From positions 12,896,001 through 12,960,000 of the forward strand of contig OZ316891.1 of assembly GCA_973895155.1 (NCBI GenBank): a DNA stretch of 64,000 nucleotides. The letters are read 5' to 3'. Source of the stretch: Marsupella aquatica (lineage: Eukaryota; Marchantiophyta). Both the position numbers and the translations under genes were made by a program. Positions 1-11,696 of the stretch are shown here, piece by piece; the stretch's first letter is position 1, and the number at the start of each line of letters is the position of its first letter. A model generated the notes under the pieces. It was not told where the DNA came from and did not search any database. It was given only the letters and a program-made list of their open reading frames with translations.

Positions 1-1061
1 TAGGAAGGCCAGCAACTAGAAAATTTCAAACCTTCCAGCGTACTAAAAGGAAAAGACCAACAACTTCAACCCCTGCCTAACAGTCTACTTTCATGATAAG
101 GATGAAAACAATCTGTGCCCAAAACCAATGTCAAACGACACCAAACACACAACATAGAAGGGGAACTAATACAGAGGTCATTTGTTTTAATTTTCTTAAG
201 GCACATTAGTTGGACAATACTTTAGACGACCTTTATACTCAGCAACAATTGTCGGTCATGGGGGAGACGACCACTTTTCCTCACGTCTGTCCTGGAGTCG
301 ATTCATAACGACCTATCTGATGACCTTCTTAAGCCACTCGAAATACGAAATGTCTGTCTCGACGAACCTTTTTTCTTTGATAATTGGGACACATGTCACC
401 CACCTCACCTTCCATTTTATTGAACCAATTGATGTGGATGTCCAAATCCGACACTCATAACATGCATATCCAGATCACAAAAATTTCCTAAGGGGTAAAT
501 TTCCTCAGAAAGCTCACCAAATGATCCAAATCAGAAAAAGTGTTTTATCCTCAATGAACCCAATGGGCTATATCGTCTATCAATCAACCAGGTTTGACAA
601 AAATGAGCACCAAAGCTCCTAGAACCTTTTTCGAGACCACCACGACTTCGTGCGACTTTGTCATCATAAGCACTGAAGTCGGGGTGACTAGAGCCCAATC
701 TAGTGCATGCTGACCCAACATATTTCGTACCCCAATAGTGTGTGATGAAGTAATTGGCCTCTGACAAAAGTCATGATCCACATCTAAGTGGGCAGTTGTA
801 TCCCACTCTTATGAAGTTTTTAGTTCATCCATTCCAACACTTTGCTGCACACGAGAAACAAAATTAGCATAATAACTTTAGCACCCAAGAACTCGAATAC
901 TTAACTGAAGTTGAGATGTTGACAGGCGGATAATCGGGCAGTAGAAAGGAAAGAGGAGATTTTCCCCAGGATTCAGGTGGTAAGTTTTGAACAATTCGAG
1001 TCTTGAAGGCGCACCTAAACCCAAATAAGAATAAATCCTTATCAATCAAGCTACTGATTTG
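1..1061. other. No gene recognised
   Basis: Both strands were read and only short open frames without recognisable similarity were found. The stretch is the 3' flank of the minus-strand glycolipid transfer protein gene, so its right part may hold that gene's 3' untranslated region. Confidence 0.5.
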
Positions 1062-3945
1062 TCAAGCAGAGATACTGTGTTTATCTGGAAAGCTGAAAAC
1101 CATATCAGAAAAACTAACCAGAAATTTATGATTCTCGCTGAGGACAGGAGAAAACTTTGTCACAAACTGTCCAATGTCGTCATCCAAAGTACCGTCTCCT
1201 CCAAGCATGGAGTAAAACTTCTTCCTGTCAGGTATAAGTTTCAGAGCGACCTGCAACGCAAATGCACCTGAAATTGTTCATACCCTGAAAAATCACTACT
1301 ATCATATCGTGCACACTATTGACCAACATCAAGGTCAATGAATTTTGCTTTTAATGCTAACATCGAGGTTAAGCTAGGACAATCCAGCCAAGTTCCTTGC
1401 AGAAGGTCTCGTCCTTGGCACTGGGCTGCAGAGTTTTATGAATGTAACAAAGGTTCCCAATTACCGCGAAAGCTGCACTTGCTATCCACCCATGCCACGG
1501 CTTCAGAGTCCCAGCATAAGCCGCGTTGGCAGCTTGTGTCATTGTCCAGTCTGGATGCTCAAGAAGATTCCTAAAAAGCTCTACCAAGAAGTCCATAGCT
1601 CTGACAGAGTTCAACAGATACATACATCAGTTCCCATGTACATAATGGTATCGTAGAATATTGGTCCAGAGTCCAAAAGATTTCGACAGGAACTGGACAT
1701 GATATTAAGAGGAATTATCCCACCTAAAGTCCTTAACCAAGCATTCCTCCCTGCTCATAGATGGTACTTCCAGCCAGCATCTCAACTTACTCCCAAAGTA
1801 AGCCTCTAGACTTCTAAGAGGCAGAAAGCAATCGCACCTTGTCAACCAGAGAAGACCATTTGTACAGCTTGACGATTGCTTTGCTGTCTTATCTGCGACT
1901 TCCTTGCGGACAATGTCATACAGAAGGCGATAGGATGTCGGATCTGTTTCATACTTGGCTTCCAATCTCTGCAAGGACACAAAGCCACAATGAGATGGAG
2001 TCAGTTTCTCCAGGAAGCTATTCGCTTCCTGGTTATAAATGTATTCGAAGGGGAAAAGTCATCATGCGGAAATCACTACACTCCTCATAAAAACATACCT
2101 AAATTAACCTCTTTTGCCATCTGATTCTGGGGTAAGCACTGTGCGCTGGGTCCAACTTTAGAAATCAATCGTTCCAAAGCCCCTTCATACTGATTAAAAA
2201 CACGTACGAGACCCATCACCCAATTGTACGAGAGAGCAGCTGATATACTAAATGATCGTAACAACCACAATTGGTTTCTGATAACGCAAGTCTAGTGGTT
2301 TTGCAATGCAAGACTCGAGACTCGGGAAATGTAAGGATTTGGAAAGAGCAGCTTGAAACTCTCCTGGACTATGGAACGCTTAGAATGCTGCCAACTACCA
2401 GTTTCCGATCCCTAAAACTCTACAGGAACATGCATATAGAAATTACATTATTAATCACCTTAATCTCCACCCTAATAATCTATAGCCCGCGACAGTTCAC
2501 TTTCGTAAGGAGAGACAGAGATTGAATGATTACCGAGATGTTGCCACCGATATCGGATTTCACAAGCGCCATTGAACTTCCAAATTTATCTGCAGACACA
2601 TGCGAAGACTTATTGATCTTGCCCACATATGGCCGGTAGATTCCGAAACTGTAGCACAACGGTTTCCCGGAAAAGCCCGTTGGACCCTTGGCAGACAAGT
2701 AAGCGAACCAGTCAGTAGTTTTGACGCTTCTCAAACAAACACCACTCCCACAAGCCCTCGCAAGGAGAGCACCCCTGTCTTGAGAACAAGGAAACAAGGG
2801 TTTCGGAATCACGGGTTCGAGAGTCAAAATGGTTCCTGAATGGGAAACTTTGTCAGGCAGAACTATAACACCCCGAGTTTTTTAGACAATTTCCCTTGAA
2901 ACTGCAAATTCTAGGTGAGGCGTGAGAACGGTTCTGCATAATTGCACGACTTTGATGATTCAAGTTCTCAGATTGGAAGCCACAGTGTGACAGCGAGGCC
3001 CAGGTGGACTTGGATCAAGGAGGAACGTCCTCGCAGACGCCGCGCTTACCAATCACGGGCAGCGTCGACCGGGACAGATCAAGAAACGACTTTGTCAGAA
3101 TATCACCATTGTCACTCCGCATTTGGCTCAAGATATCTGCAGTAGGGGCAAAGTCACTGGGTCCCATTCCTCTGTTACGCTCCTCCCTAAAATGAGCGCT
3201 TGCCGCCATTGAAAGAAGACTTCCCTTTAGCACAGAAGGAAATGCTCAATTTCACTATGTTGTTACAGTCAGTCGTTTCAAAATATGCAACTGATCTGAA
3301 TCACTTAACTCCTCCCTCACAACCGGTGAGAACTACAAAGGCTGCAAGGAGTTCCACTTCTTGACTAAATAGCGTGCTACGAAGCAAAGGTGAAAGAACA
3401 GATTGAAGATACTAATAGTTGGGTACCCATGGACCTCTAATGTGCGACCTGCCATTAGCAAGGGCCTGTCTTAATCTTGATCAGCCGAGTCTGCCACAGA
3501 TCTGGAGTAGGCTACAACAGAATCTTACTTGCCAGGGTATATCAGTGCTAAAACACTCAGATCTCTGTTTGCGGAGTCCTCCCAAAGACAGAAAGTTCAC
3601 TGCCGCTTGACAGGCTGTAAACTCGAGATGATCTAAGTGGAACTCTGATTAGAATGTGAGCGTCACACCCTTTCATGGCTGATTAAGTGCAGTAGTTGGC
3701 AAATTAAATCCAAGATTTCTAACACAACAGTATGAGATTCAGATAGACATGACAAAACAATACAACCTCTTCAACAAGGACATTTGTGACGAGAAAGCAA
3801 CTTATCAAAATGAGTCAGGAAACTCACCAAGAACGGGCAGAATAAGACTGCAAAGTTTCAGGAAAGGCTTGCAAAGCAGCTTTCCTTCTGGAGACGTGAT
3901 GTCACGAAATGACTCCAATGCCGGCGTAAAAACACTGCCCGACAT
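1062..3945 (-). CDS. Glycolipid transfer protein (GLTP1-like), five exons
   Basis: Soluble GLTP-fold protein that moves glycosphingolipids between membranes. Exons on the minus strand: 3945-3828 (ATG), 2589-2534, 1968-1838, 1600-1465, 1250-1062 (stop). All introns are GT-AG and phases agree, giving 209 residues, close to the ~202 of Arabidopsis GLTP1. Headgroup-binding positions known from the family are present: Asp52 and Asn56 in SDIGGN, Trp99 in LLWLT, His138 in WHGW; Arg59 sits where human GLTP has Lys55. The first exon encodes a start resembling the family N-terminus (SVFTPALES). A second exon of equal length and phase at 3167-3050 could replace it. The 3' exon ends in ENHKFL plus a divergent tail. 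The family match is strong. The splice sites are inferred from sequence only, and transcript use of either first exon is unproven. Confidence 0.9.
3050..3167 (-). CDS. Duplicated alternative first exon of the GLTP gene
   Basis: This exon lies inside intron 1 of the GLTP gene. Like the upstream first exon it is 118 nt long, begins with ATG, ends in phase 1 (G|GTAAGC), and encodes the same part of the fold (NGDILTKSFLDL, LPVIG against EGKLLCKPFLKL, LPVLG). The two encoded segments share roughly 40% identity, so the duplication is old. Either exon joined to 2589 gives a 209-residue protein. An in-frame upstream ATG at 3209 would add 14 residues; 3167 is preferred because it matches the length of the other exon. 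It may be an alternative start with its own promoter, or a relic of a partial gene duplication. Joining both exons in one mRNA is unlikely because each carries its own start and the phases do not chain. Confidence 0.75.
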
Positions 3946-4067
3946 CTTGCCTAAGTACTGTGTTCCCCTTCGTTCAAATTAGACGCAATCGACCCGCGGG
4001 TTGAATCCTGCCGAAAACCCTCCCGTCAAAACCCTGTCTCTTCTACTTCCTCACACATCTGGAATGA

Positions 4068-4247
4068 GCATACCGTCTAGTCAACACGTCTACTGTAGTT
4101 GATAGATCGGTGCCCACAAGCAGGCTCCACAGAATTGGCATACCACAATCAAGATCACAAGCATACCGTCTAGTCGACACGTCTAGTTGATAGATCGGTG
4201 CCCACAAGCACGCTTCACAGAATTGGCATACCACAATCAAGATCACA
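4068..4247. repeat. Tandem duplication, ~90-bp unit, two copies
   Basis: Copies run 4068-4160 and 4161-4247, each beginning GCATACCGTCTAGTC and ending near AATCAAGATCACA. They differ by a few substitutions and a 6-bp indel. They lie about 120 bp upstream of the outer GLTP start codon, so they are in its promoter or 5' leader. Confidence 0.85.
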
Positions 4248-4316
4248 CCTATCCCCTGGGTCACAAACCTTCGATCGTCCCCTCGCTGATGTTCCAGCAG
4301 CTGCAATTCGACGACT

Positions 4317-4463
4317 ATGTCACTCGAGAACGCTCTCCAAATCTTCCACACTCCGATCAAATCTTTCCTTCCTTGTTGTACCTACGAACAATGTCATTCG
4401 AGAACGCTTTCCAAATCTTCCGCACTCTGATGAACTCTTCCCTTCCTTGTAGACCTACATACG
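4317..4463. repeat. Tandem duplication, ~74-bp unit, two copies
   Basis: Units start at 4317 and 4391 with ATGTCA(C/T)TCGAGAACGCT and share the following CCAAATCTTCC and TTCCTTCCTTG segments. This is a second, independent duplication upstream of the GLTP gene. Confidence 0.8.
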
Positions 4464-4740
4464 AGATTATGAGATCGAGCTGGTAAAGTAAGAGGCTCCG
4501 GTCTTCTTGGTTATACAGGTGCACACGTGTCGCAAATGTCTGTCTGTAGTCCTTGTTTAGGAGTAGTCAAAAAGATGGCAATGTACAATTCTACAGTATT
4601 TAATCTCACACTGTCTATTTAGTGTGACATTATATTTGGGGTCCTGGTTGAACCTGATGGGCAAGTTGTCGGTTTGCTGGGCACGTAAAACCATCAAATG
4701 ATAGCTCCAAAATGATCAATTTGACGTATATTCCCTGTTA

Positions 4741-4990
4741 TTCTCTCAAACTCTCCCGGTTCCCGACCCGGCCTCCCGAACCCCTCCCGGACCCCTCCCA
4801 AACTCCTCCCCGGCCTCCCGGATCCTCCCGAACCCGGCCTCCCAAACTCCTCCCGGACCCCTCCCAAACCCCTCCCCGGCCTCCCAGATCCTCCCGAACG
4901 CGGCCCAGACCCGGCCTCCCGCATCCTCTCGAACCCCTCCCAGACCCCTCCCAAACCCCTCCTCGACCTCCTGGGTCCCCCCTCACACCC
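4741..4990. repeat. C-rich minisatellite built from CTCCCGGACCC-like units
   Basis: About 250 bp composed of variants of CCTCCCGGACCCCTCC, CGGCCTCCCGAACC and CTCCCAAACCC. It is strongly strand-asymmetric: runs of C on the plus strand and of G on the minus strand, dense enough to permit G-quadruplex or i-motif folding. Long open frames across it on both strands are products of the repeat (proline or glycine/arginine strings) and are not taken as genes. Confidence 0.85.
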
Positions 4991-5245
4991 GGACCGACCC
5001 CGATTCCGGGAGACCGGGTTTCAGGTTTTTGGTTTGACGCCCCAAAAAGCCCAATTTGACGGGCAAGGTCAAACCGGGCTTGGGGTGGGTGACTGTAATG
5101 TAATTAGTGTGTGTGACACTAACATGGTAGGACATTAATTGTGGTCACAAGTTAGGTAGTGTCACACTCACTTATATTACAGAATGGGCAATACTCAAAA
5201 TTTGCATATAACAAATATGAAAATTGGTGCAATATTTTACTATGG

Positions 5246-5384
5246 TTTACAAGATTCACATGTGCTACTCAAATATATGGAGCAAACTTCATGAATTCCT
5301 TAGCGCTGAACAAAAAATTACAATTATGGCTTGGTTTACAAAATTCACATGTGCTACTCAAATATATGGAGCAAACTTCATGCA
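5246..5384. repeat. 89-bp tandem repeat that hosts the Copia insertion
   Basis: Unit 1 starts at 5246 (TTTACAAGATTCACATGTGC) and unit 2 at 5335. Unit 2 is interrupted after CTTCATGCA at 5384 and resumes at 11826 (ATGCATTCCTTAGTG, ACAATTATGG). The duplication therefore predates the retrotransposon, and the empty site can be read off from unit 1. Confidence 0.85.
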
Positions 5385-5498
5385 TGTGAGAGTATGAATG
5401 GAATGAATCATGTATAGTCTGTGGTGGTTGGTACGTATAGTGGTGTCGGTCCGGTGACTGGTTGATCCGGTCGTCCGGTCACCAGGTAGAGTCTAACA
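5385..5498 (-). repeat. 3' LTR of the Copia element (114 bp)
   Basis: Matches the copy at 11712-11825 except for one CpG/CpA difference. It contains CCGGTGAC and GTCACC in inverted orientation, which could form a small hairpin. Confidence 0.95.
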
Positions 5499-5507
5499 CT
5501 CCCCTTT
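5499..5507 (-). other. Polypurine tract of the Copia element
   Basis: Read on the minus strand this is AAAGGGGAG, directly abutting the start (TG) of the 3' LTR. That is the expected position of the plus-strand primer of an LTR retrotransposon. Confidence 0.8.
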
Positions 5508-5810
5508 GGATATATAGTGACAACTATGTAGACAACATAGACTATACCTATTATATCATGTTCATAGAAAATACATGATATAAGTACAAGCGAGGTAGAC
5601 TGCCTCGTTAAAAAACCTTTATCAACTCTAGCTTAGTAAAAACTCTACCAGTGTAGCAGAGAAAAAATATGAGTGCTAAAGGAAAAAGAGTGCAGCCTAA
5701 CAGTCCTCGTCGTAATAAATGTCAGTATTAAATAAAGTCAGATGTTATAGTAAATCTAGCTTTAATATTTGTCTCAACGGTAGGTCGTCAGCATCATGTC
5801 ATCAGCAGCA

Positions 5811-8800
5811 TCAATCGTCATGTGGAGTAGCAGCCTCCATGGTCATCATGCGTCGCACGCTCCGCAGTCCAATTGCCTGGCAGTGTCGATGGTGAATTGA
5901 TGGTGATAGTGATTTGGTGAAGAGATCCGCACAGTTGTCTGCACTTGAAATCTGCAAAATGTTGATCTCTTTTCCATGTAATTCGTGGGTGTAGAAAAAC
6001 TTTGGAGCTATATGCTTCACGCGATCGCCTTTGATGAATCCTTTCGTGATCTGCTGTATACATGCTGCGTTATCCTCAAAAATGTTAGTAGGCTTCGTTA
6101 GTGGTGGTAGGTCGCATTTGGTGTTGATGTGGTTTATAAAGGATCGTAACCAAACGGCTTCACGACTAGCCTCATGTAGAGCTAAGACTTCTGAGTGGTT
6201 CGATGAGGTTGCTGTTAGGGTCTGTTTCACGCTTTTCCAAGAAAAAGCGGTACCCCCTATGGTAAAAACATATCCGGTTTGGGATTTTGCGGTATCAGTG
6301 TCGGAGAGATATCCGGCATCCGCATATCCTATGAGCTCGTGGTTTGCACCGAATGGGTAGAATAACCCGGTATCGGTGGTTCCATGTAGATATCTAAATA
6401 CGTGCTTAACTCCATTCCAGTGTCTGGTTGCGGGGGTTGCACTATGTCTAGCTAGTAAGTTAACTGCAAATGCAATGTCTGGTCGTGTCTGATTTGCTAG
6501 ATACATTAATGCTCCTATCACAGAAAGATACGGAGTTTCTGGTCCTAATAGTGGTTCATGTTCTTCGCGTTTGCGAAAAACATCAGTATTGTTTTCTAAT
6601 GAACGTACAACCATTGGTGATGTCAATGGGTGTGCTAGGTTCATATTGAACTGTTTTAGGATCTTTTCAGTTTGTGTGGTTTGATGGAGCATCATGCCAG
6701 TAGGTAAGATCTCCAGTTGTAATCCTAAGCAAAAGTTTGTATGTCCAAGGTCTTTCATCTCAAATGTTGATTTAAGACTAGTAATAGTATCTTCTGTAAT
6801 TTGGGGTGTCCCAAATATATTTAAGTCATCAACATAAATAGAAACGATGACATATTCGTCATCCACATGTTTAATAAATAAACATGGTGTAATGGCATCA
6901 TGGGTAAAACCCATAGTAATCATTTCATCAGTAAATCGTTGATACCATACTCTGCCACTTTGTTTCAGGCCATATAATGCCTTCAACACGTGGATAGCTA
7001 GTCCGCGGCGAGTATTTCGTACGGTTGACACAGCGGTGTCGTTATTATGAGTTACATGTGTAGATGACATATGAGGTGTAACTTGAGATAATTGTTTTAT
7101 AATCTTATGTAAATATGGAATATGCGATTTAGCGCCTTGAGCTAAAGCTTGGCGACATTGTTCCAATTCGGGAGGTGATCGCATGTATAGACAAGTGTCT
7201 AAATTTCCATATAGATATGCGGTTGCAACATCCAGTTGTCACATTTGTAGTTTATGGAAAATGGCAAATCCGATAAGGTATCGGAATGTTGTGCTATCCA
7301 TAACCGGTGAGTAAGTTTCATCGTAATGAATTCCCGGTTGTTGTGTAAATCCTTTCCCTACCAGACGTGCTTTATAGCGTACAACTTGGCCTTTATCATT
7401 TCTTTTGCGGACAAATGTCCACTTGTAGCCAATTAGGTGTATGTCTTGCGGTGTTGGCTCGACTGGGCCAAAAGTGTGTCTGCTGAGTAGGGAATCTAAT
7501 TCTCCATTTATAGCTTTTTGCCATTCAAGCCAGTCTGGTCTGTTTTGGCATTCTAAGATAGATATTGGTTCGGGTGTATCATCAGTGATATGTGTTGCCA
7601 CCATTAATGCAAAAGCATCATCTATTGAAGTAGTATTTCTATCCCACATCATACCGGTGTGTGCGTAGTGGATAGAAATCTCTTCATGAGTTGTGGATTC
7701 AGTATGATCGACATCAGGTGAAGGTGGTATAGATGAACCGCGCCTTCTTGGTTGTTTATCCTTTGATCCCAAGGGTCTGCCACATTTGGCACGAGGCTGG
7801 GATGTATTTGCTGGCTCACTTGATAATTCGATGCGAGCAGATGCTCTCGTAGCTGGAATATGTGAGCGGGTAACTTGTGATGTATCAACAAAAGCGTCTG
7901 GAAGTTCTTCCACAATCTTGTGGAGTTGCAAAATTCGCTGAACTTCTTTCTCCCCTTGATTGGTTTGAAGGTCTTGCCAAAATGGCGAATGTCTTTCCCA
8001 CTCCAAAGGTGGTTGTGGGTGTTTAGGGGTTATTAATGATGGATAAACGTGTTCATCAAAATGGCAATCTAGGAATCTAGATTTAAAGACGTCGCCAGTT
8101 GTAGGCTCCATATATCGGATTATGGACGGAGAGTCGAATCCGATGTATATCCCCAACTATCGTTGGGGTCCCATCTTGGTTCATTTAGGTGGAGTAATGG
8201 GGACCATTACTTGACATCCAAATGAACGAAGGTGGGATAAGTCAGGTTTTATACCATTAGCAATTTGGTATAGGCTATAGGTATTAAAAGCCGATGGGCG
8301 GTATTGAATTAATGCATTAGCCTGTAATATGGCGTGTCCCCATGCTGAGACTGGGAGTTTTGACTGCATTAGTAGTGGGCGTGCGATTAACTGAAGGCGT
8401 TTAATGACCGCTTCAGCTAATCCGTTTTGAAAATGCACGTGGGGTACAGGATATTGTACGTCTATGCCAAGTGATGTGCAAAAGTCATCAAATGTTTCGG
8501 ATGTGAATTCCCCTGCATTGTCCACCCTGAGTGTCTTAATGGGGTGATCTGGGAATTGTGCTTTCACGCGCAAGATTTGCGCCAAAATGCGAGGCATAAC
8601 CATGTTCCTCGTTGAAAGCAGGGTCACATTTGACCATTTAGTGGATGCGTCGATTAATACCATAAAGTAGCGGAAAGGTCCGCTTGGTGGGTTAATTGGC
8701 CCGCAAACATCTGCATGGATTATTTCCAAGAATTGGGGTATTTTAGTTGGCAATTTTGATGCCGTGGGCCTTGTTATTAGTTTGCCGCGTGACCATGCAG

Positions 8801-10450
8801 TGCATGGGGTGCTCGCTGGAATGTGGCGTGTATTGATTGGAATGCCTCTTGAATTCTTAATGATTTTGGTTAGCATTGATTGGCCGGGGTGGCCGAGGCG
8901 TGCATGCCAAAGCGCATGCAATTCGCTTGTGTTGGCATTGTTATGCAAGCATTCAATATGAGTTACATAAAACCCGCAGGGGTACGAGAAAAGGGTTTCT
9001 TTAATGATTTTCCCCGTATGGGTATTTTCAACCAAGTGTATCACTTCCTGATCTCTGGTATCGCCCGTTTGGACATGTAGTCCGTTCGCTCGTATATCTC
9101 TAAAACTGAGGAGATTATGGGTTGCGTTCGGGGCAAAAATAGCAGATTCTATGTGGATAGCTGTACCCTGCGGGAGTCTAATGGAAGCTGGGCCAAAGCC
9201 CTCTTCTATTTGGCTAGGGCCATTGATAGTGGTTAGGGATCGACGTGAGGGTGTAATCTTGTGGAAAAGGTGCCTATCCCTGAGGATAGTATGCGTGGTC
9301 GCACTGTCGATAATACATGTGCTTGGACTATTTAAATTTGGTGTAGTGGAGCTATTTGCCACTAAGTGTGCCTCGGGTTGGGCAGGTAGGTCTGAAAAGT
9401 CTTGGAATGGGTCACTAGACTCCATAAACGCCCCGTGGGTTTCACGGGGTGGTGGCCTAGAGGTTTGTCCATCCTGGATGGACCGTTGGTATAGATCTCT
9501 AAGGTGTTGCGGGATTCTACAGTTTCTTGCTAGGTGGTTTGTCATGCCACATTCATGGCATTTCGGTCGTTCCCGTTGTTGTCGGGATTGTGACCAATCA
9601 TTTCTACGGTTGTTGTTATATGTTCTACCACTGCTGCGTCCTCCGCGTCTGCCATGTCCTTCTCGTCCACCACGTCCTCTAAAGGTTCCTTGGGAGTTAT
9701 ATTGTGGACGTTGGTTATAGAAACTCCCCCTATTGTGGGTGTTTCTCTGGTTGGTATTCTTAGTGCGTTTAATGTCTTGCCTCGATGTGGAGGGTTCATC
9801 GTTTTCTATGTTATGGGTTTCATTCTGTTGTCCTGAGGGCATTGTGCCCGCAGGTCATTTTCTAGAGTTTACGAAAAGAAGTTCTTGGTTTCTTTCGGTG
9901 ACTAGGAGGTGGGCTATGAGCTCGGAGTATTGCCCGAACTTCATGTTTCGATACTGTGTTGATAGCCACACATTCGATGAATGAAATGTTGACAAGGTCT
10001 TCTCTAGCAGATCCTTGTCTGTGACCGGCTCGCCACATAGTGCGAGGGTTGATGTTATTCTAAAGAGTTCGCTATTGTAGGCTAAAATAGAGGTAAAGTC
10101 CTGGACTCGTAGGTTTAGCCAGTCTTGCCTGGCTTTAGGCAGTTCGACCAGTTTTTGGTGGTCGAATCGGGTTTGGAGCGCTGTCCAAAGTTCACGGGGG
10201 TTGAGAGGTGCATGTATTGTCTTTGTAGGAATCTATGGATATGGCGTCTAAGGAATACGAGAGCCTTAGATTCATTGGCTTTAGTTAACGGGTCTGGTTG
10301 GGGTTCGCCAGCTAGTATAGGTTGAGCCATCCCTATAGCTGGGAGTAAGGTTAGCGAGGTTAGGTTTTCTTTTAGGTTCATGGACCATTCTAGGTAGTTG
10401 CCACCATCTATTTCTAGGGCGGGGAAGGTGAGTTTCTCAAGGTTGGCCAT
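5811..10450 (-). pseudogene. Broken Copia gag-pol polyprotein
   Basis: Reading on the minus strand from ATG 10450: a gag domain (GGNYLEWS near the N-terminus), a CX2CX4HX4C zinc knuckle near 9519-9560, a protease DSATTH motif near 9306, a GAG-pre-integrase HARLGHPG near 8885-8910, an integrase core (HADVCGP, DNAGEF), reverse transcriptase with YVDD at 6825-6836, and RNase H (EDNAACIQ). The reading frame is broken by a 1-bp loss at the G5 run 10196-10200 and by stops at 9855-9857, 8181-8183, 8157-8159 and 7239-7241. Three of the stops are TGA, as expected from deamination of methylated CGA codons. No full polyprotein can be made from this copy. Confidence 0.92.
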
Positions 10451-11696
10451 CTCTAAGGTCCTGGTGTGCAGCGGTGGTGTGGGTGTTGATATAATATATA
10501 TGTAGTCAAAAGACAATGCACATTTTCCGCATGCAATGGTGGAGAAAGGGTTGAGGAGAGCAATCTAAGTCGTGGGCAAGTAAAGCAAGAATGATTGGGT
10601 TTTTGCGGAATTTAGGTTTTGCACTTAGTAAGTTGGTTTTCTTTGTAAATGTATAACTGCATTATCTTCTTTGTATTTTAGGATTCCTTTGTATTTTGGT
10701 GCAGTTATCCGGTTGTGCACTTAGGGTTGCAGTTATGTGTTTTAGTGCTCTTCTTCCTTTGTTATTTCGAGTTCCATTGGAAATGAGTTGCGCTTAGGGA
10801 TGGATTGGCGGTTAGGTAATTTATCTCGTGGGGCTATGGTGCCCCTCTCGATCTGGTTTGCCTTCACGATTTCCTTCAATGTCTTGGCTATGGCCGATTG
10901 CTTGGTTCTTCTCGCCCTTCCTTGATTTTCCCTCTCGTCCTCCTTTGATGGCGTTCTTGGGCACTTCTTTCTTCCTTCTTTGGTCCAAGCTAATCAGTGC
11001 GCGAGCTATCGTTCAACATCGGGCATTCATCACCCCTATCCGCTTTGATTTTCTAAGAAGGTCTTATGGTCGATTTGTGTCTCAACTTTTGTTTCTTCGT
11101 TTGCCTTCGCTGCTGTTCTTCTCGAATCCAGGCTGTTTTATCTCGGGACCGTGAAATTGCAATCCTTCGATCAGAAAGGGGGCATTTTCTGCTTCAACAT
11201 CGGGCTCCCTCGCTCCCTATCTCCTTCGATTTCTCTATCCTCTCGAAAGAGTCTTCGCCTCCTTGTTTTGCTGCTGTGTTCTCGAAAGCAACAATCGCAG
11301 GCGTAGGGGCAGAGCGGTGTGCCACCAGCTTTCTGCTTATTCCATTTCAATTCATCCTCCCCATAAACTGTCAATTCATCCGCAGTCTTCTTCCGACGTT
11401 TGCTCAAACCAGGCTCTACTTCTAATGATGAATTTCCATCAATCCTTATCGATGTGTTTCTTCGATCCTTATGAACTTTTCAGTTTCTGCTTGACTCTCT
11501 GGTTTTCTTCTCGATTCTCTATTCGGAATTCTCTTCAAGTCCTTATGAATTCTGTGTTTTTCTGCCCTCGACTCTTTGATCTTGGATCCAATGTCTTTGT
11601 GCTCCTTAGATTTTAAAGTCGTCCTCTCGATCCCCCATAAAAAAATTTCAATCTTCCCTGGTCTTCTCCTTTCTATCTCGCTCCGCTGGCTGAGTC
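10451..11696 (-). other. Long untranslated leader of the Copia element
   Basis: About 1.25 kb separate the primer binding site from gag. Minus-strand frames here are short and interrupted, and plus-strand frames are antisense and unrecognised. Purine-rich words TCGAGAG and TCGAGAA recur in element sense. Two related segments lie near 11005-11060 and 11190-11245 on the plus strand (both contain TTCAACATCGGGC). Confidence 0.6.

Noticed and set aside
2798-2830. GGGTTCGA word as a tRNA B-box
   Set aside because: No A-box, acceptor pairing or cloverleaf around it; it lies in a GLTP intron. No tRNA or rRNA gene was found anywhere in the window.
4694-5059. ORFs of 82-115 codons on both strands
   Set aside because: Products of the C-rich minisatellite (Pro/Arg or Gly/Arg strings).
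9151-9720. 189-codon plus-strand ORF
   Set aside because: It is antisense to the Copia gag-pol region, whose minus-strand frame has clear protein domains.
10828-11616. Three overlapping plus-strand ORFs of 108-119 codons
   Set aside because: They lie antisense in the Copia leader, have pyrimidine-run composition (Ser, Phe, Leu, Arg) and no recognisable domain.
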